A stretch of 6,543 nucleotides of DNA. It comes from Burkholderiales bacterium (GTDB lineage: Bacteria > Pseudomonadota > Gammaproteobacteria > Burkholderiales > SG8-39). The stretch spans positions 1-6,543 of the forward strand of contig JAQSVY010000076.1 of assembly GCA_029266935.1 (NCBI GenBank), written 5' to 3'. Below, piece after piece: positions 1 through 5,938 of the stretch; the stretch's first letter is position 1, and each line of letters opens with the position of its first letter. A program made the position numbers and the translations under genes. The notes under the pieces are model-generated. The model was not told where the DNA came from and ran no database searches. It was given only the letters and a program-made list of their open reading frames with translations.

Positions 1-305
1 CCACCGAACTGCCCCTGCGTGCCGACCTGCAGCTCCTTGAACGCCTCGGCGTCGAGGTAGGCCGAGTGGGGGTCGAGGCCCGTGAGCATGCCGTTGATCG
101 CCTCGGTGATGAGCTTCTTGTCCTCGACTGACTCGACGTAGTTGGTCTTGATCGCGCCGAACACCTCGGTGAAGGCGCGCAGCTCCTGGATCGGTAGCGG
201 CGAGCGCGTCGCGCGGTCGGCGATCGCCTGGAAGTTCAGGCTGATGAGCACGCCGGCAACGGCGCCGACGAGCATGAGTCCGATGCTGCGAAGCTTGGTA
301 TGCAT
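1..305 (-). CDS. ctpA: S41 family C-terminal processing peptidase, N-terminal part (truncated by window edge)
   Basis: About 101 codons are visible, from ATG at 305 leftwards off the window, with no stop. The product starts MHTKLRSIGLMLVGAVAGVL, an uncleaved anchor or signal sequence (about residues 7-25). It continues with the N-terminal helical region typical of proteobacterial CtpA, including ELRAFTEVFGAIKTNYVE (41-58) and the strongly conserved GMLTGLDPHSAYLD (72-85), and ends at GTQGQFG just before the PDZ domain. Known for the family: periplasmic serine protease with a Ser-Lys dyad that trims or degrades proteins from their C terminus, including cell-wall hydrolases and their regulators. 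The PDZ and catalytic domains lie outside the window, so activity cannot be judged. It is the third gene after gpmA and envC, 27 nt behind the envC stop. TGAGGT at 325-320 is a possible but rather distant (14 nt) ribosome binding site. Family call is confident; the exact subtype (CtpA or Prc-like) is inferred. Confidence 0.93.
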   Translation of the reverse strand, partial: MHTKLRSIGLMLVGAVAGVLISLNFQAIADRATRSPLPIQELRAFTEVFGAIKTNYVESVEDKKLITEAINGMLTGLDPHSAYLDAEAFKELQVGTQGQFG

Positions 306-332
306 ATTTGTAGTCGCCAACCTCAGGGTCGC

Positions 333-1469
333 CTATTTCAACTTGACCCAGCGGAGGGGGTCAAAGGCCCGGCCTAAGTGCCGTAATTCAAAGTATAAGC
401 CCGTTTCTTCGTTGCCACCGCTCGAGCCGGTGGTTGCCAGCGGCTCGCCGGCCACGACGGTTTCGCCCACCTGCTTCAGCAGCGCCTCGTTGTTCGCGTA
501 GATCGACAGGTAGCTTTCTCCATGGTCGAGGATCAGCAGGTTGCCGAAGCCGCGCATCCAGTCCGCGTAGACCACCTGGCCGCCCGCCACGGCGCGGACC
601 GGCCGCCCCTCGGGCGTGCGGATGAATACCCCTTTGGCCTCGATCCCTGCCGCTCCTCTTGGAGCACCGAAGCGCCCGGTCAGTTCCCCGCGCACCGGCA
701 GGCGCAGGCTGCCGCGCAGCCCCGAGAAGGCAACGCGGGCGCCGCCAGGCTCCGGGACGCTCTCGATGATGCGGGCGAGGCGCGCCACCAGGCGCGCGAG
801 GCGGGATTCGTCGGCCCGCAGCACGCCGAGCTCCCGGCGGTTCTTGCGGATCTGGCCCGCCAGGCGCTCGAGCACCTGCCGGCGGCTTGCGCGCTCCTTG
901 AGGATTCTTTCACGCTCGGCGCGGCTCGCCTGCTCGGCCGAGCGCAGCTCCGCCTCGCGCTTGGCCGCCTCGCCCGCCAGCTCGGCAAGCTCGGCGATCG
1001 CCTCGCGATAGCTGCCGATCAGGGCGGCGGCGGCCTGCGACACGTAGCCGACATATTGCAGGGTGCGGCCAAGCGATCCCGGATCGTCCCCGGAGAGCGC
1101 CACTCGCAGCGGGTCGGGCGCACCGGCGGCGTGGCGCGCCGCAAGCATGCGCTCTACCCCGCTCTGGCGCTCGGCGGCGAGGCGCTCGAGCGCCCTGCGC
1201 TGCTCGGCGATGTGGGCCGCTTGCACGCGAAGCCGCTGCCTGTCCGCCGTGGCCCGGGCGAGCTTGCGGTTGGCGTCCGAGATGGCGCGCTCCGAGTCGC
1301 GCAGGGCGTCGCGCGCCTCTCGCCGCACACTTTCCTTCTCCTCGAGCTCGTCGCGCAGCGCCTCGATGCGGTTGCGCAGACGGGTGAGCTCCTCATCCCG
1401 GGACGCCGGCTGCGCCGCGGCCCCTTGGGCGGCAACGGCGAGCGCGACGGCGGCGAGAAGGCGCGTCAG
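333..1469 (-). CDS. envC: Murein hydrolase activator EnvC (coiled coil plus degenerate LytM/M23 domain), apparent CTG start
   Basis: 378 residues if started at CTG 1469. Residues 1-19 form a signal peptide ([18 protein letters not shown], then QPAS), about 25-250 are a Glu/Arg/Ala-rich coiled coil, and about 254-378 a LytM (M23) domain. The zinc ligands of active M23 peptidases are all replaced: the HxGxD region reads EAKGVFI, the Y-A-H position reads YANNEAL, and the HLHFE position reads GLYFELR. This is the pattern of E. coli EnvC, which has no peptidase activity and instead activates periplasmic amidases (AmiA/AmiB) at the septum during daughter-cell separation. Start choice: no ATG, GTG or TTG lies in frame between the upstream stop (1518-1520) and GTG 1328. 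Starting at that GTG would remove the signal peptide and begin inside the coiled coil. CTG 1469 overlaps the gpmA stop as CTGA and follows AGGGGA. The family call is firm; the CTG start is an inference. Confidence 0.9.
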   Translation of the reverse strand: MTRLLAAVALAVAAQGAAAQPASRDEELTRLRNRIEALRDELEEKESVRREARDALRDSERAISDANRKLARATADRQRLRVQAAHIAEQRRALERLAAERQSGVERMLAARHAAGAPDPLRVALSGDDPGSLGRTLQYVGYVSQAAAALIGSYREAIAELAELAGEAAKREAELRSAEQASRAERERILKERASRRQVLERLAGQIRKNRRELGVLRADESRLARLVARLARIIESVPEPGGARVAFSGLRGSLRLPVRGELTGRFGAPRGAAGIEAKGVFIRTPEGRPVRAVAGGQVVYADWMRGFGNLLILDHGESYLSIYANNEALLKQVGETVVAGEPLATTGSSGGNEETGLYFELRHLGRAFDPLRWVKLK

Positions 1470-2218
1470 ACTTTGGCTTTCCCCTGCGCCGAGACCGCGG
1501 CGATGCGGCGCGCCACCTCACCCGGGTCGCCCAAGTAGTAATGCCGCGCCGGCTTGAGGTCGGCGCCGAGCTCGTAGACCAGCGGGATGCCGGTAGGAAT
1601 GTTTTCCTTCACTATCGCCTCGTCGGACATGCGGTCGAGATACTTCACCAGGGCGCGCAGCGAGTTGCCGTGCGCGGAGACGAGCACGCGCCGGCCGGCG
1701 CGCACCGCCGGCGCGATCGCGCTCTCCCAGTACGGAATCACACGCGCTACGGTGTCCTTGAGGCACTCGGTGCGCGGCACCTCGATGCCGGCGTAGCGCG
1801 GGTCCTTGCCCTCGTACCGCGGATCGGCGGGCTCGAGCGCCGGCGGCGGCGTGTCGTAGCTGCGGCGCCAGGCGAGCACCTGCTGCTCGCCGAACTTCGC
1901 CGCCATCTCCGCCTTGTTGAGGCCCTGCAGGCTGCCATAGTGGCGCTCGTTTAGGCGCCAGGTTTTCTCCACCGGCAGCCACATCTGGTCGAGCTCGTCG
2001 AGCGCGATCCACAGCGTGCGGATGGCGCGCCGGAGCACCGAGGTGAAGGCGAGGTCGAAGCGGTAGCCGTCTGCGGCGAGGACGCGCCCGCCGGCGCGCG
2101 CCTCCTCGACGCCCCTTGCCGACAGGTCGACGTCGGTCCAGCCGGTGAAGCGGTTCTCGCGGTTCCAGTCCGATTCGCCGTGGCGAAGCAGCACGAGCCG
2201 CAGTGGGAGATTCGGCAT
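1466..2218 (-). CDS. gpmA: 2,3-bisphosphoglycerate-dependent phosphoglycerate mutase
   Basis: 250 residues, the usual length of bacterial cofactor-dependent mutase. It interconverts 3- and 2-phosphoglycerate in cytosolic glycolysis and gluconeogenesis. Visible landmarks are the phosphohistidine motif [12 protein letters not shown] (His13), ENRFTGW (21-27), [11 protein letters not shown] (60-70), [18 protein letters not shown] (87-104, proton donor Glu91), [14 protein letters not shown] (182-195, second catalytic His183) and [13 protein letters not shown] (205-217). All expected catalytic residues are present. The frame stays open upstream to about 2908, but the family begins near [11 protein letters not shown], so ATG 2218 is the start. 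No Shine-Dalgarno sequence precedes it. A perfect TATAAT on this strand (2231-2226) would place transcription start at about 2219, giving a leaderless or nearly leaderless mRNA. It is the first gene of the operon with envC and ctpA; its TGA overlaps the proposed envC start. Confidence 0.97.
   Translation of the reverse strand: MPNLPLRLVLLRHGESDWNRENRFTGWTDVDLSARGVEEARAGGRVLAADGYRFDLAFTSVLRRAIRTLWIALDELDQMWLPVEKTWRLNERHYGSLQGLNKAEMAAKFGEQQVLAWRRSYDTPPPALEPADPRYEGKDPRYAGIEVPRTECLKDTVARVIPYWESAIAPAVRAGRRVLVSAHGNSLRALVKYLDRMSDEAIVKENIPTGIPLVYELGADLKPARHYYLGDPGEVARRIAAVSAQGKAKV
1480..1485 (-). promoter_or_regulatory. Putative ribosome binding site for envC
   Basis: AGGGGA lies inside the last codons of gpmA, about 10 nt before the proposed CTG start of envC. 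It is the only purine-rich Shine-Dalgarno-like stretch close upstream. It supports the overlapping start, though it sits in coding sequence and could be coincidental. Confidence 0.4.
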
Positions 2219-2225
2219 CGCGCTG

Positions 2226-2233
2226 ATTATAAT
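2226..2233. promoter_or_regulatory. Palindromic ATTATAAT: candidate shared -10 element of the divergent gpmA and rhodanese promoters
   Basis: ATTATAAT is its own reverse complement, so TATAAT is present on the plus strand (2228-2233) and on the minus strand (2231-2226). It lies in the 27-bp gap between the gpmA ATG (2218) and the proposed rhodanese GTG (2246). With standard spacing, transcription would begin near 2219 leftwards and 2240 rightwards. I find no good -35 hexamer at 15-19 bp on either side, nor a clean TGn extended -10. The promoter call therefore rests on the exact -10 match in otherwise very GC-rich DNA and on its position between divergent genes. Confidence 0.6.
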
Positions 2234-2245
2234 GTCCGACCCTTC

Positions 2246-2650
2246 GTGGAATTCATCCGCAACAATCTCCTTCTCATCGTCGTCGCCGTCGTTTCCGGCG
2301 CGATGCTGATCTGGCCGTTCGTGCGCCGCGGCACCGGCGGGCCTCACGTCGATCCGGCCCGCGCCACGCAGCTCATCAACCGCGAGGACGCGCTGGTGAT
2401 CGACGTGCGCGACCCCGGTGAATACGGAGCGGGGCACATCCTCGGCGCGCGCAACCTGCCGGTCGCGCGCATCGACGGGAAGGCGGACCTGGGCAAGCGC
2501 AAGGACCGCCCGCTCATCCTCTACTGCGACAGCGGCGCGCGCGCCTCCAAGGCCGCGGCGGCGCTCCGGCAACAGGGGTACACGCAGGTCGTCAACCTGT
2601 CTGGAGGCTTGGGCGCGTGGCAGGCGGCGGGCTTGCCCGTCGAGAAATGA
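2246..2650 (+). CDS. Membrane-anchored single-domain rhodanese (sulfurtransferase)
   Basis: 134 residues from GTG 2246. An N-terminal transmembrane segment (about 8-26, [19 protein letters not shown]) is followed by a rhodanese domain (about 35-132) with [20 protein letters not shown] (49-68), NLPV, and the active-site loop CDSGAR (Cys94 to Arg99), ending [13 protein letters not shown]. Family role: the loop Cys carries a persulfide and transfers sulfane sulfur to an acceptor; the physiological acceptor is unknown here. Start choice: the frame is open back to GTG 2180 inside gpmA, but the first 22 residues of that version resemble no domain, while [11 protein letters not shown] matches how this family begins. 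No Shine-Dalgarno site is visible, and the predicted leader is only about 6 nt. ATG of grxC overlaps its stop (ATGA), so the two are probably coupled. This gene commonly precedes grxC and secB in betaproteobacteria. Confidence 0.9.
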   Translation: MEFIRNNLLLIVVAVVSGAMLIWPFVRRGTGGPHVDPARATQLINREDALVIDVRDPGEYGAGHILGARNLPVARIDGKADLGKRKDRPLILYCDSGARASKAAAALRQQGYTQVVNLSGGLGAWQAAGLPVEK

Positions 2651-2910
2651 CGGCGCCCGTGGTGATGTACTGCACGGCCGCGTGCCCGTTCTGCCGCTCC
2701 GCCGAGCGCCTGCTGCTCGAAAAAGGCGCGCAGATCGACAAGATCCGCGTCGACCTGGAGCCGGCGCGGCGCAGCGAGATGATGCAAAAGAGCGGACGGC
2801 GCACCGTGCCGCAGATCTGGATCGGCGGCCGCCATGTCGGCGGCTGCGACGATCTCTATGCTCTCGAGGCCGAGGGCAAGCTGGACCCCTTACTCGAGGC
2901 ATCGACATGA
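2647..2910 (+). CDS. grxC: Glutaredoxin 3 (GrxC family), CPFC active site
   Basis: 87 residues, close to the 83 of E. coli Grx3. It is a cytosolic glutathione-dependent disulfide reductase. Visible features are the active site CPFC (Cys13, Cys16), the cis-proline motif TVPQIWIGG (53-61) and the glutathione-binding GGCDDLYAL (65-73), followed by GKLDPLL. The active site has Phe where CPYC is canonical. There is an extra Cys9 four residues before the nucleophile; Cys67 matches a cysteine also seen in E. coli Grx3. The start ATG at 2647 overlaps the rhodanese stop as ATGA. An upstream in-frame ATG at 2617 would add ten residues translated from the rhodanese C-terminal region and is unlikely. The 3' end overlaps secB as ATGA. 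Sitting between a sulfurtransferase and SecB, it probably serves general thiol homeostasis; no specific partner can be read from the sequence. Confidence 0.95.
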   Translation: MTAPVVMYCTAACPFCRSAERLLLEKGAQIDKIRVDLEPARRSEMMQKSGRRTVPQIWIGGRHVGGCDDLYALEAEGKLDPLLEAST

Positions 2911-3389
2911 GCGAACAACCGCAGCAGGCGACGTTTCAGATCGAAAAGATCTACGTCAAGGACCTGTCCCTGGAGATCCCGAACGCCCCGCAGGTCTTCA
3001 CCGAGCAGGTGCAGCCGCAGCTCGAGGTGCAGATCAACACCACCGCGGGGAAGTTCTCCGACCCGTATTACGAGGTGACGGTGACCGCGACGGTCACGGC
3101 GAGAACCGGCGAGAAGACGCTGTTCCTCGCCGAGGCGGTGCAGGCGGGCATCTTCCAGCTGCGCAACGTGCCGGGGGAGGAGCTCGGCCCGCTGCTCGGC
3201 ATCGGCTGCCCGACGATCCTCTTTCCTTATTTGCGCGAGACCATTTCCGACCTCGTCCTGCGCGGCGGCTTCCCGCCGGTGCAGCTCGCGCCGATCTCCT
3301 TCGAAGCGCTGTATGTGCAGCGCCTGCAGCAGGAGCAGCAGTCGGGCCAGGCGCAGGGCGCCGGGCCGCAGATCGAGATCGCGCGCTGA
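2907..3389 (+). CDS. secB: Protein-export chaperone SecB
   Basis: 160 residues, normal for SecB. It is a cytosolic tetrameric chaperone that keeps precursor proteins unfolded and delivers them to SecA for Sec-dependent export. Recognisable segments are [19 protein letters not shown] (10-28), [10 protein letters not shown] (56-65), [11 protein letters not shown] (73-83), the signature [20 protein letters not shown] (96-115) and [17 protein letters not shown] (120-136). The C-terminal tail (138-160) is glutamine-rich ([12 protein letters not shown]) and less conserved. ATG 2907 overlaps the grxC stop as ATGA, and GAGG at 2896-2899 is a well-spaced ribosome binding site (7 nt). Its stop shares one base with the next start (TGATG). 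The grxC-secB-gpsA order is common in proteobacteria. Confidence 0.98.
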   Translation: MSEQPQQATFQIEKIYVKDLSLEIPNAPQVFTEQVQPQLEVQINTTAGKFSDPYYEVTVTATVTARTGEKTLFLAEAVQAGIFQLRNVPGEELGPLLGIGCPTILFPYLRETISDLVLRGGFPPVQLAPISFEALYVQRLQQEQQSGQAQGAGPQIEIAR

Positions 3390-3820
3390 TGCGCGGGGCC
3401 CTGCTCGCCGCCATGCTTTGCGCGAGCGCCGCCGCGGCGGCCGACTGGCGCGCGGTAGGCGAGGCGGGCGCGCTGCTCTACGACGCGCCTTCGGTCCAGG
3501 CGAAGCCGCTCTATGTGGTCACCGCGCTTTACCCGCTCGAGGTGATCGTCGAGCTCGAGGCCTGGGCCAAAGTGCGCGACCATGCCGGCGCGATCACCTG
3601 GGTGCAGAAAAGTACGCTCACCGAGAAGCGCGCCGTCCTGGTGACCGCGCCCGCCACCCTGGTGCACCTGCGCCCGGAAGACGACGCCCCAGTCGCCTTT
3701 GTCGCGGCGCAGAGCGTGGCGCTCGAGCTCCTCGAAGCGGCGCCCGGCGGATGGCTGCATGTACGCCACGCCGACGGCGCGGACGGCTACCTTCGCGCCT
3801 CGGCGGCCTGGGGCGACTAG
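3389..3820 (+). CDS. Exported protein with two SH3-like repeats
   Basis: 143 residues. The N terminus [20 protein letters not shown] is a Sec signal peptide, probably cut after about residue 18; the Cys11 context (AMLC) is a poor lipobox, so a lipoprotein is unlikely. The mature part has two SH3b-like repeats. The first (about 24-77) has ALLYDAPS, YPLEVIVELEAWAKVRDHAG and ITWVQKS; the second (about 83-140) has ATLVHLRPED, SVALELLEAAPGGWLHVRHA and DGYLRAS. The alternation of a small residue-Pro turn, a W-x-K/H-V-R strand and a W/Y-V/L segment is the bacterial SH3 pattern (DUF1058/COG3807-like). Bacterial SH3 proteins of this type often bind peptidoglycan or act in the envelope, but nothing here identifies the ligand. 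Its ATG overlaps the secB stop by one base and gpsA follows after 4 nt, so it is an integral operon member. Domain call is good; function is unknown. Confidence 0.85.
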   Translation: MRGALLAAMLCASAAAAADWRAVGEAGALLYDAPSVQAKPLYVVTALYPLEVIVELEAWAKVRDHAGAITWVQKSTLTEKRAVLVTAPATLVHLRPEDDAPVAFVAAQSVALELLEAAPGGWLHVRHADGADGYLRASAAWGD

Positions 3821-3824
3821 GGCG

Positions 3825-4793
3825 ATGAGCCGTGTCGCGGTGCTCGGCGCAGGCGCGTGGGGCACGGCGATTGCCGCCGTGCTGTCCTCGCGGCTCGAAG
3901 TGACGCTGTGGGCTCGCGATCCGGCGCAGGCCGAGCGTCTAGCGAGCTCGCGGCGCAACGAACGGTATCTTCCGGGAATCGAATTTCCCGATTCTTTGGG
4001 TATTACTTCCCAGTTCGAGAAAACAGTAGATGGCGCTGCGCTGATCCTTGCCGCCAGCCCGGTCGCCGGGCTGCGCGAGATCGCGCAGAGGCTTGCCGCC
4101 GATGCGCCGCTCGTGTGGCTGTGCAAGGGCTTCGAGGAAGGCACCGGCCTGCTGCCGCACCAGCTCGTCGCGCAACAGCGCTCCGGCGCGCTGTCGGGGC
4201 CTTCTTTCGCCGACGAGGTGGCGCGCGGCCTGCCCTGTGCGCTGACCCTCGCCTCGCGCGACGAAGGCTTCGCGCGCGACGCAGCCGCGCTCCTGCACGG
4301 CGGGCGCCTGCGCGTGTACTACAGCGCCGACCTCGTCGGCGTCGAGATCGGCGGCGCGGTGAAGAACGTGATGGCGATCGCCGCCGGCATCTCCGACGGC
4401 CTCGGCCTTGGGCTGAACGCGCGCGCCGCGCTCATTACGCGCGGCCTCGCCGAGATCGCCCGCCTCGGCGCCGCGCTCGGCGGCAAGCCCGAGACCTTCT
4501 TCGGCCTCGCCGGCGCCGGCGATCTCATCCTCACCTGCACCGGCGAGCTCTCGCGCAACCGCCGCGTCGGGCTGGGGCTCGCCAAGGGCCTTCCACTGAA
4601 GAAAATTCTTGGTGATCTGGGCCATGTCGCGGAAGGCGTGCGCTCGGCAAAGGAAGTACTGCGCCTTGCGCAGTCCAAGGGAGTCGAGATGCCGGTGAGC
4701 GAAGCCGTGGCCGCGGTCCTCGATGGCCGCCTCGCCCCCGGCGCCGCGGTAGAGCGGCTCTTGTCGCGCGATCCGAAGCCGGAGGGCAGCTAA
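3825..4793 (+). CDS. gpsA: NAD(P)+-dependent glycerol-3-phosphate dehydrogenase
   Basis: 322 residues, a little shorter than the E. coli enzyme. It reduces dihydroxyacetone phosphate to sn-glycerol-3-phosphate, the backbone precursor of phospholipids, in the cytosol. The Rossmann motif VAVLGAGAWGTAIA (4-17) is followed by NERYLPGIEFP (45-55), VWLCKGFE (97-104), LSGPSFADEVARG (123-135), catalytic Lys180 in GGAVKNVMAIAAGISDGL (176-193), NARAALITRGLAEI (198-211) and FFGLAGAGDLILTCTGELSR (225-244). All key residues are in place. ATG 3825 starts 4 nt after the SH3-protein stop; AGGG sits only 2 nt upstream, so translation may depend partly on coupling. A stretch at about 3955-4035 is markedly less GC-rich than the surroundings, though it encodes conserved protein. 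The TAA stop overlaps the stop of the convergent trmL. Confidence 0.97.
   Translation: MSRVAVLGAGAWGTAIAAVLSSRLEVTLWARDPAQAERLASSRRNERYLPGIEFPDSLGITSQFEKTVDGAALILAASPVAGLREIAQRLAADAPLVWLCKGFEEGTGLLPHQLVAQQRSGALSGPSFADEVARGLPCALTLASRDEGFARDAAALLHGGRLRVYYSADLVGVEIGGAVKNVMAIAAGISDGLGLGLNARAALITRGLAEIARLGAALGGKPETFFGLAGAGDLILTCTGELSRNRRVGLGLAKGLPLKKILGDLGHVAEGVRSAKEVLRLAQSKGVEMPVSEAVAAVLDGRLAPGAAVERLLSRDPKPEGS
4790..4793. other. Overlapping stop codons of convergent gpsA and trmL
   Basis: The plus-strand TAA of gpsA (4791-4793) and the minus-strand TAG of trmL (4792-4790) share two bases within a 4-bp overlap. There is no intergenic space, and I see no GC stem followed by a T run on either strand nearby. 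Transcription from each side must therefore end inside the opposite gene or by a factor-dependent route. Confidence 0.9.
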
Positions 4794-5254
4794 GCAGAGC
4801 CGGGAAAGCCGAGCTGGCGCCAGGCCTCGAAAGCGACCACCGCGACGGCGTTGGACAGGTTGAGGCTGCGGTTGCCGCGGCGCATCGGCAGCTTCAGGCG
4901 CATCTCCGCGGCGAAATCGTCGAGCACGCTCGGCGGCAGGCCGGAGGTCTCGGCGCCGAACACGAACACATCGTCGGCCTGAAACCGGACGTCGAAGCAG
5001 CTGCGCTTCGCGCTCGTGCTGAGCGCGAACAGGCGCCGGCCCGGAAACTTCGCCCGGCAGGCTTGCCAGCCCGGGTGCACCGTGACGTTCGCCAGCTCGT
5101 GGTAATCGAGACCGGCGCGCTTGAGCTGCCTGTCGTCCATCGAGAATCCGAGCGGCTCGACGAGGTGCAGGCGAGCGCCGGTGTTGGCGGCGAGGCGGAT
5201 TGCATTGCCGGCGTTCGGCGGGATCTCCGGGTGCACGAGGACGAGGTCAAGCAT
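4790..5254 (-). CDS. trmL: tRNA (cytidine/uridine(34)-2'-O)-methyltransferase TrmL
   Basis: 154 residues, against 157 for E. coli TrmL. It is a SPOUT-fold (trefoil-knot) methyltransferase that uses S-adenosylmethionine to methylate the ribose 2'-O of wobble base 34 in tRNA-Leu isoacceptors. Visible features are the N terminus LVLVHPEIPPNAGNAIRLAA (4-23), LVEPLGFSMDDRQLKRAGLD (31-50) with YHEL following, the knot motifs VFVFGAETSGLP (96-107) and LKLPM (120-124), and SLNLSNAVAVVAFEAWRQLG (130-149). Residues expected for cofactor binding are present. ATG 5254 lies within the end of comF, overlapping it by 8 nt in another frame, so the pair is probably co-transcribed and coupled. No other start fits the family N terminus better. 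Confidence 0.96.
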   Translation of the reverse strand: MLDLVLVHPEIPPNAGNAIRLAANTGARLHLVEPLGFSMDDRQLKRAGLDYHELANVTVHPGWQACRAKFPGRRLFALSTSAKRSCFDVRFQADDVFVFGAETSGLPPSVLDDFAAEMRLKLPMRRGNRSLNLSNAVAVVAFEAWRQLGFPGSA

Positions 5255-5924
5255 CGCGCAGCGTCCGCGCGACTACCCAGTTCACCACGCGCGTCGCGCC
5301 GGCGTCCTTGAGCGTCCTCGCCATCTCGTCAAGCGTCGCGCCGGTCGTCATCACGTCGTCGACCACGGCAACGCAAGACCCATCCAGGGATTCTCTGGAA
5401 ACGACAAAACATCCCCTGACGTTGCGCTGCCGGTCTTCGAATGGAAGCTCGAGCTGCGGTGGGGTGTCGCGCTTGCGCTCGCAGGCGGAGACGAGAAGCT
5501 CGCCGTCGCCGAGGTATCTCGCGAGTTCGACCGCCTGGTTGTAGCCGCGCGCTTTCAGGCGCTGGCGCGAAAGCGGAACGGGGATGACGCAGTCGGGCTT
5601 CTCCCCGGGTGCAATTCGTTGCTTCAGCAATCCCGAAAGAAGCGGCGCCAGCGCCAGCTCGCCACGGAACTTGAGCGCCTGGATGAGCACATCGGCGGGG
5701 AAGGCGTACTCGAGCGCGGCCACGGTGGCATCGTAGTGCGGCGGCGCGGCGAGGCAGCGGCCGCACGCCTCGCCGCGCGGCGAGGGCAGCGCGCAGCGCG
5801 GGCAGAGCGGCAGTTGCAGGCGCGGCAGCTCGGCTTCGCAAGCGTCGCACAGCAAACCCGACGCGGCGCCGCGGCACAGGAAGCAGGTGCCGCCGAAAAG
5901 CAGGCTCGCGAGGCGTACGCGCAT
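5247..5924 (-). CDS. comF: ComF family protein (zinc finger plus phosphoribosyltransferase-like domain)
   Basis: 225 residues. The N terminus holds eight cysteines in four CxxC pairs (C14-C17, C26-C29, C41-C44, C54-C57), which should form zinc-binding sites. Next come EYAFPADVLIQALKFRGEL (72-90), VIPVPLSRQRLKARGYNQ (113-130) and the type I phosphoribosyltransferase PRPP-binding loop VAVVDDVMTTGATLDE (185-200). Known for the family: ComF/GntX proteins are needed for uptake of transforming DNA in naturally competent bacteria such as Haemophilus and Bacillus, but are also conserved in species not known to be competent. No other competence gene is in this window, so a competence role here is inference. 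It is the first gene of the minus-strand pair and overlaps trmL by 8 nt. Its start is 14 bp from the divergent amidase ATG. Part of the gene (about 5365-5425) is less GC-rich than the rest. Confidence 0.93.
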   Translation of the reverse strand: MRVRLASLLFGGTCFLCRGAASGLLCDACEAELPRLQLPLCPRCALPSPRGEACGRCLAAPPHYDATVAALEYAFPADVLIQALKFRGELALAPLLSGLLKQRIAPGEKPDCVIPVPLSRQRLKARGYNQAVELARYLGDGELLVSACERKRDTPPQLELPFEDRQRNVRGCFVVSRESLDGSCVAVVDDVMTTGATLDEMARTLKDAGATRVVNWVVARTLRDA

Positions 5925-5926
5925 GC

Positions 5927-5932
5927 TATCTT
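5927..5932 (+). promoter_or_regulatory. Weak -10-like hexamer before the amidase gene
   Basis: TATCTT (4 of 6 matches to TATAAT) ends 6 nt before the amidase ATG, within the 14-bp divergent gap. No -35 match is evident, and no Shine-Dalgarno sequence precedes the ATG. If used, it would give a leaderless transcript. This is a weak call. Confidence 0.2.
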
Positions 5933-5938
5933 TTCCCG

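Noticed and set aside
522..1538. Long plus-strand open frame (338 codons) opposite envC
   Set aside because: It is antisense to a well-recognised envC coding region. Its composition (Arg, Ala, Gly and Pro rich, no domain) is what the complement of GC-rich coding DNA produces.
2180..2245. GTG 2180 as the rhodanese start
   Set aside because: It would add 22 residues that do not resemble the family and lie inside gpmA, upstream of the candidate promoter.
2219..2908. N-terminal extension of gpmA of about 230 codons in an open minus-strand frame
   Set aside because: The added part is antisense to the rhodanese and grxC genes and matches no domain. GpmA has its normal length from ATG 2218, so this is not a fusion.
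3227..4144. Minus-strand open frame of 305 codons opposite secB, the SH3 gene and gpsA
   Set aside because: It is a shadow of three convincing plus-strand genes, with no recognisable motif.
4780..4830. Bidirectional terminator between gpsA and trmL, including the palindrome CTGGCGCCAG at 4814-4823
   Set aside because: The palindrome has no loop and no T run, and lies in trmL coding sequence. It is probably chance in GC-rich DNA.
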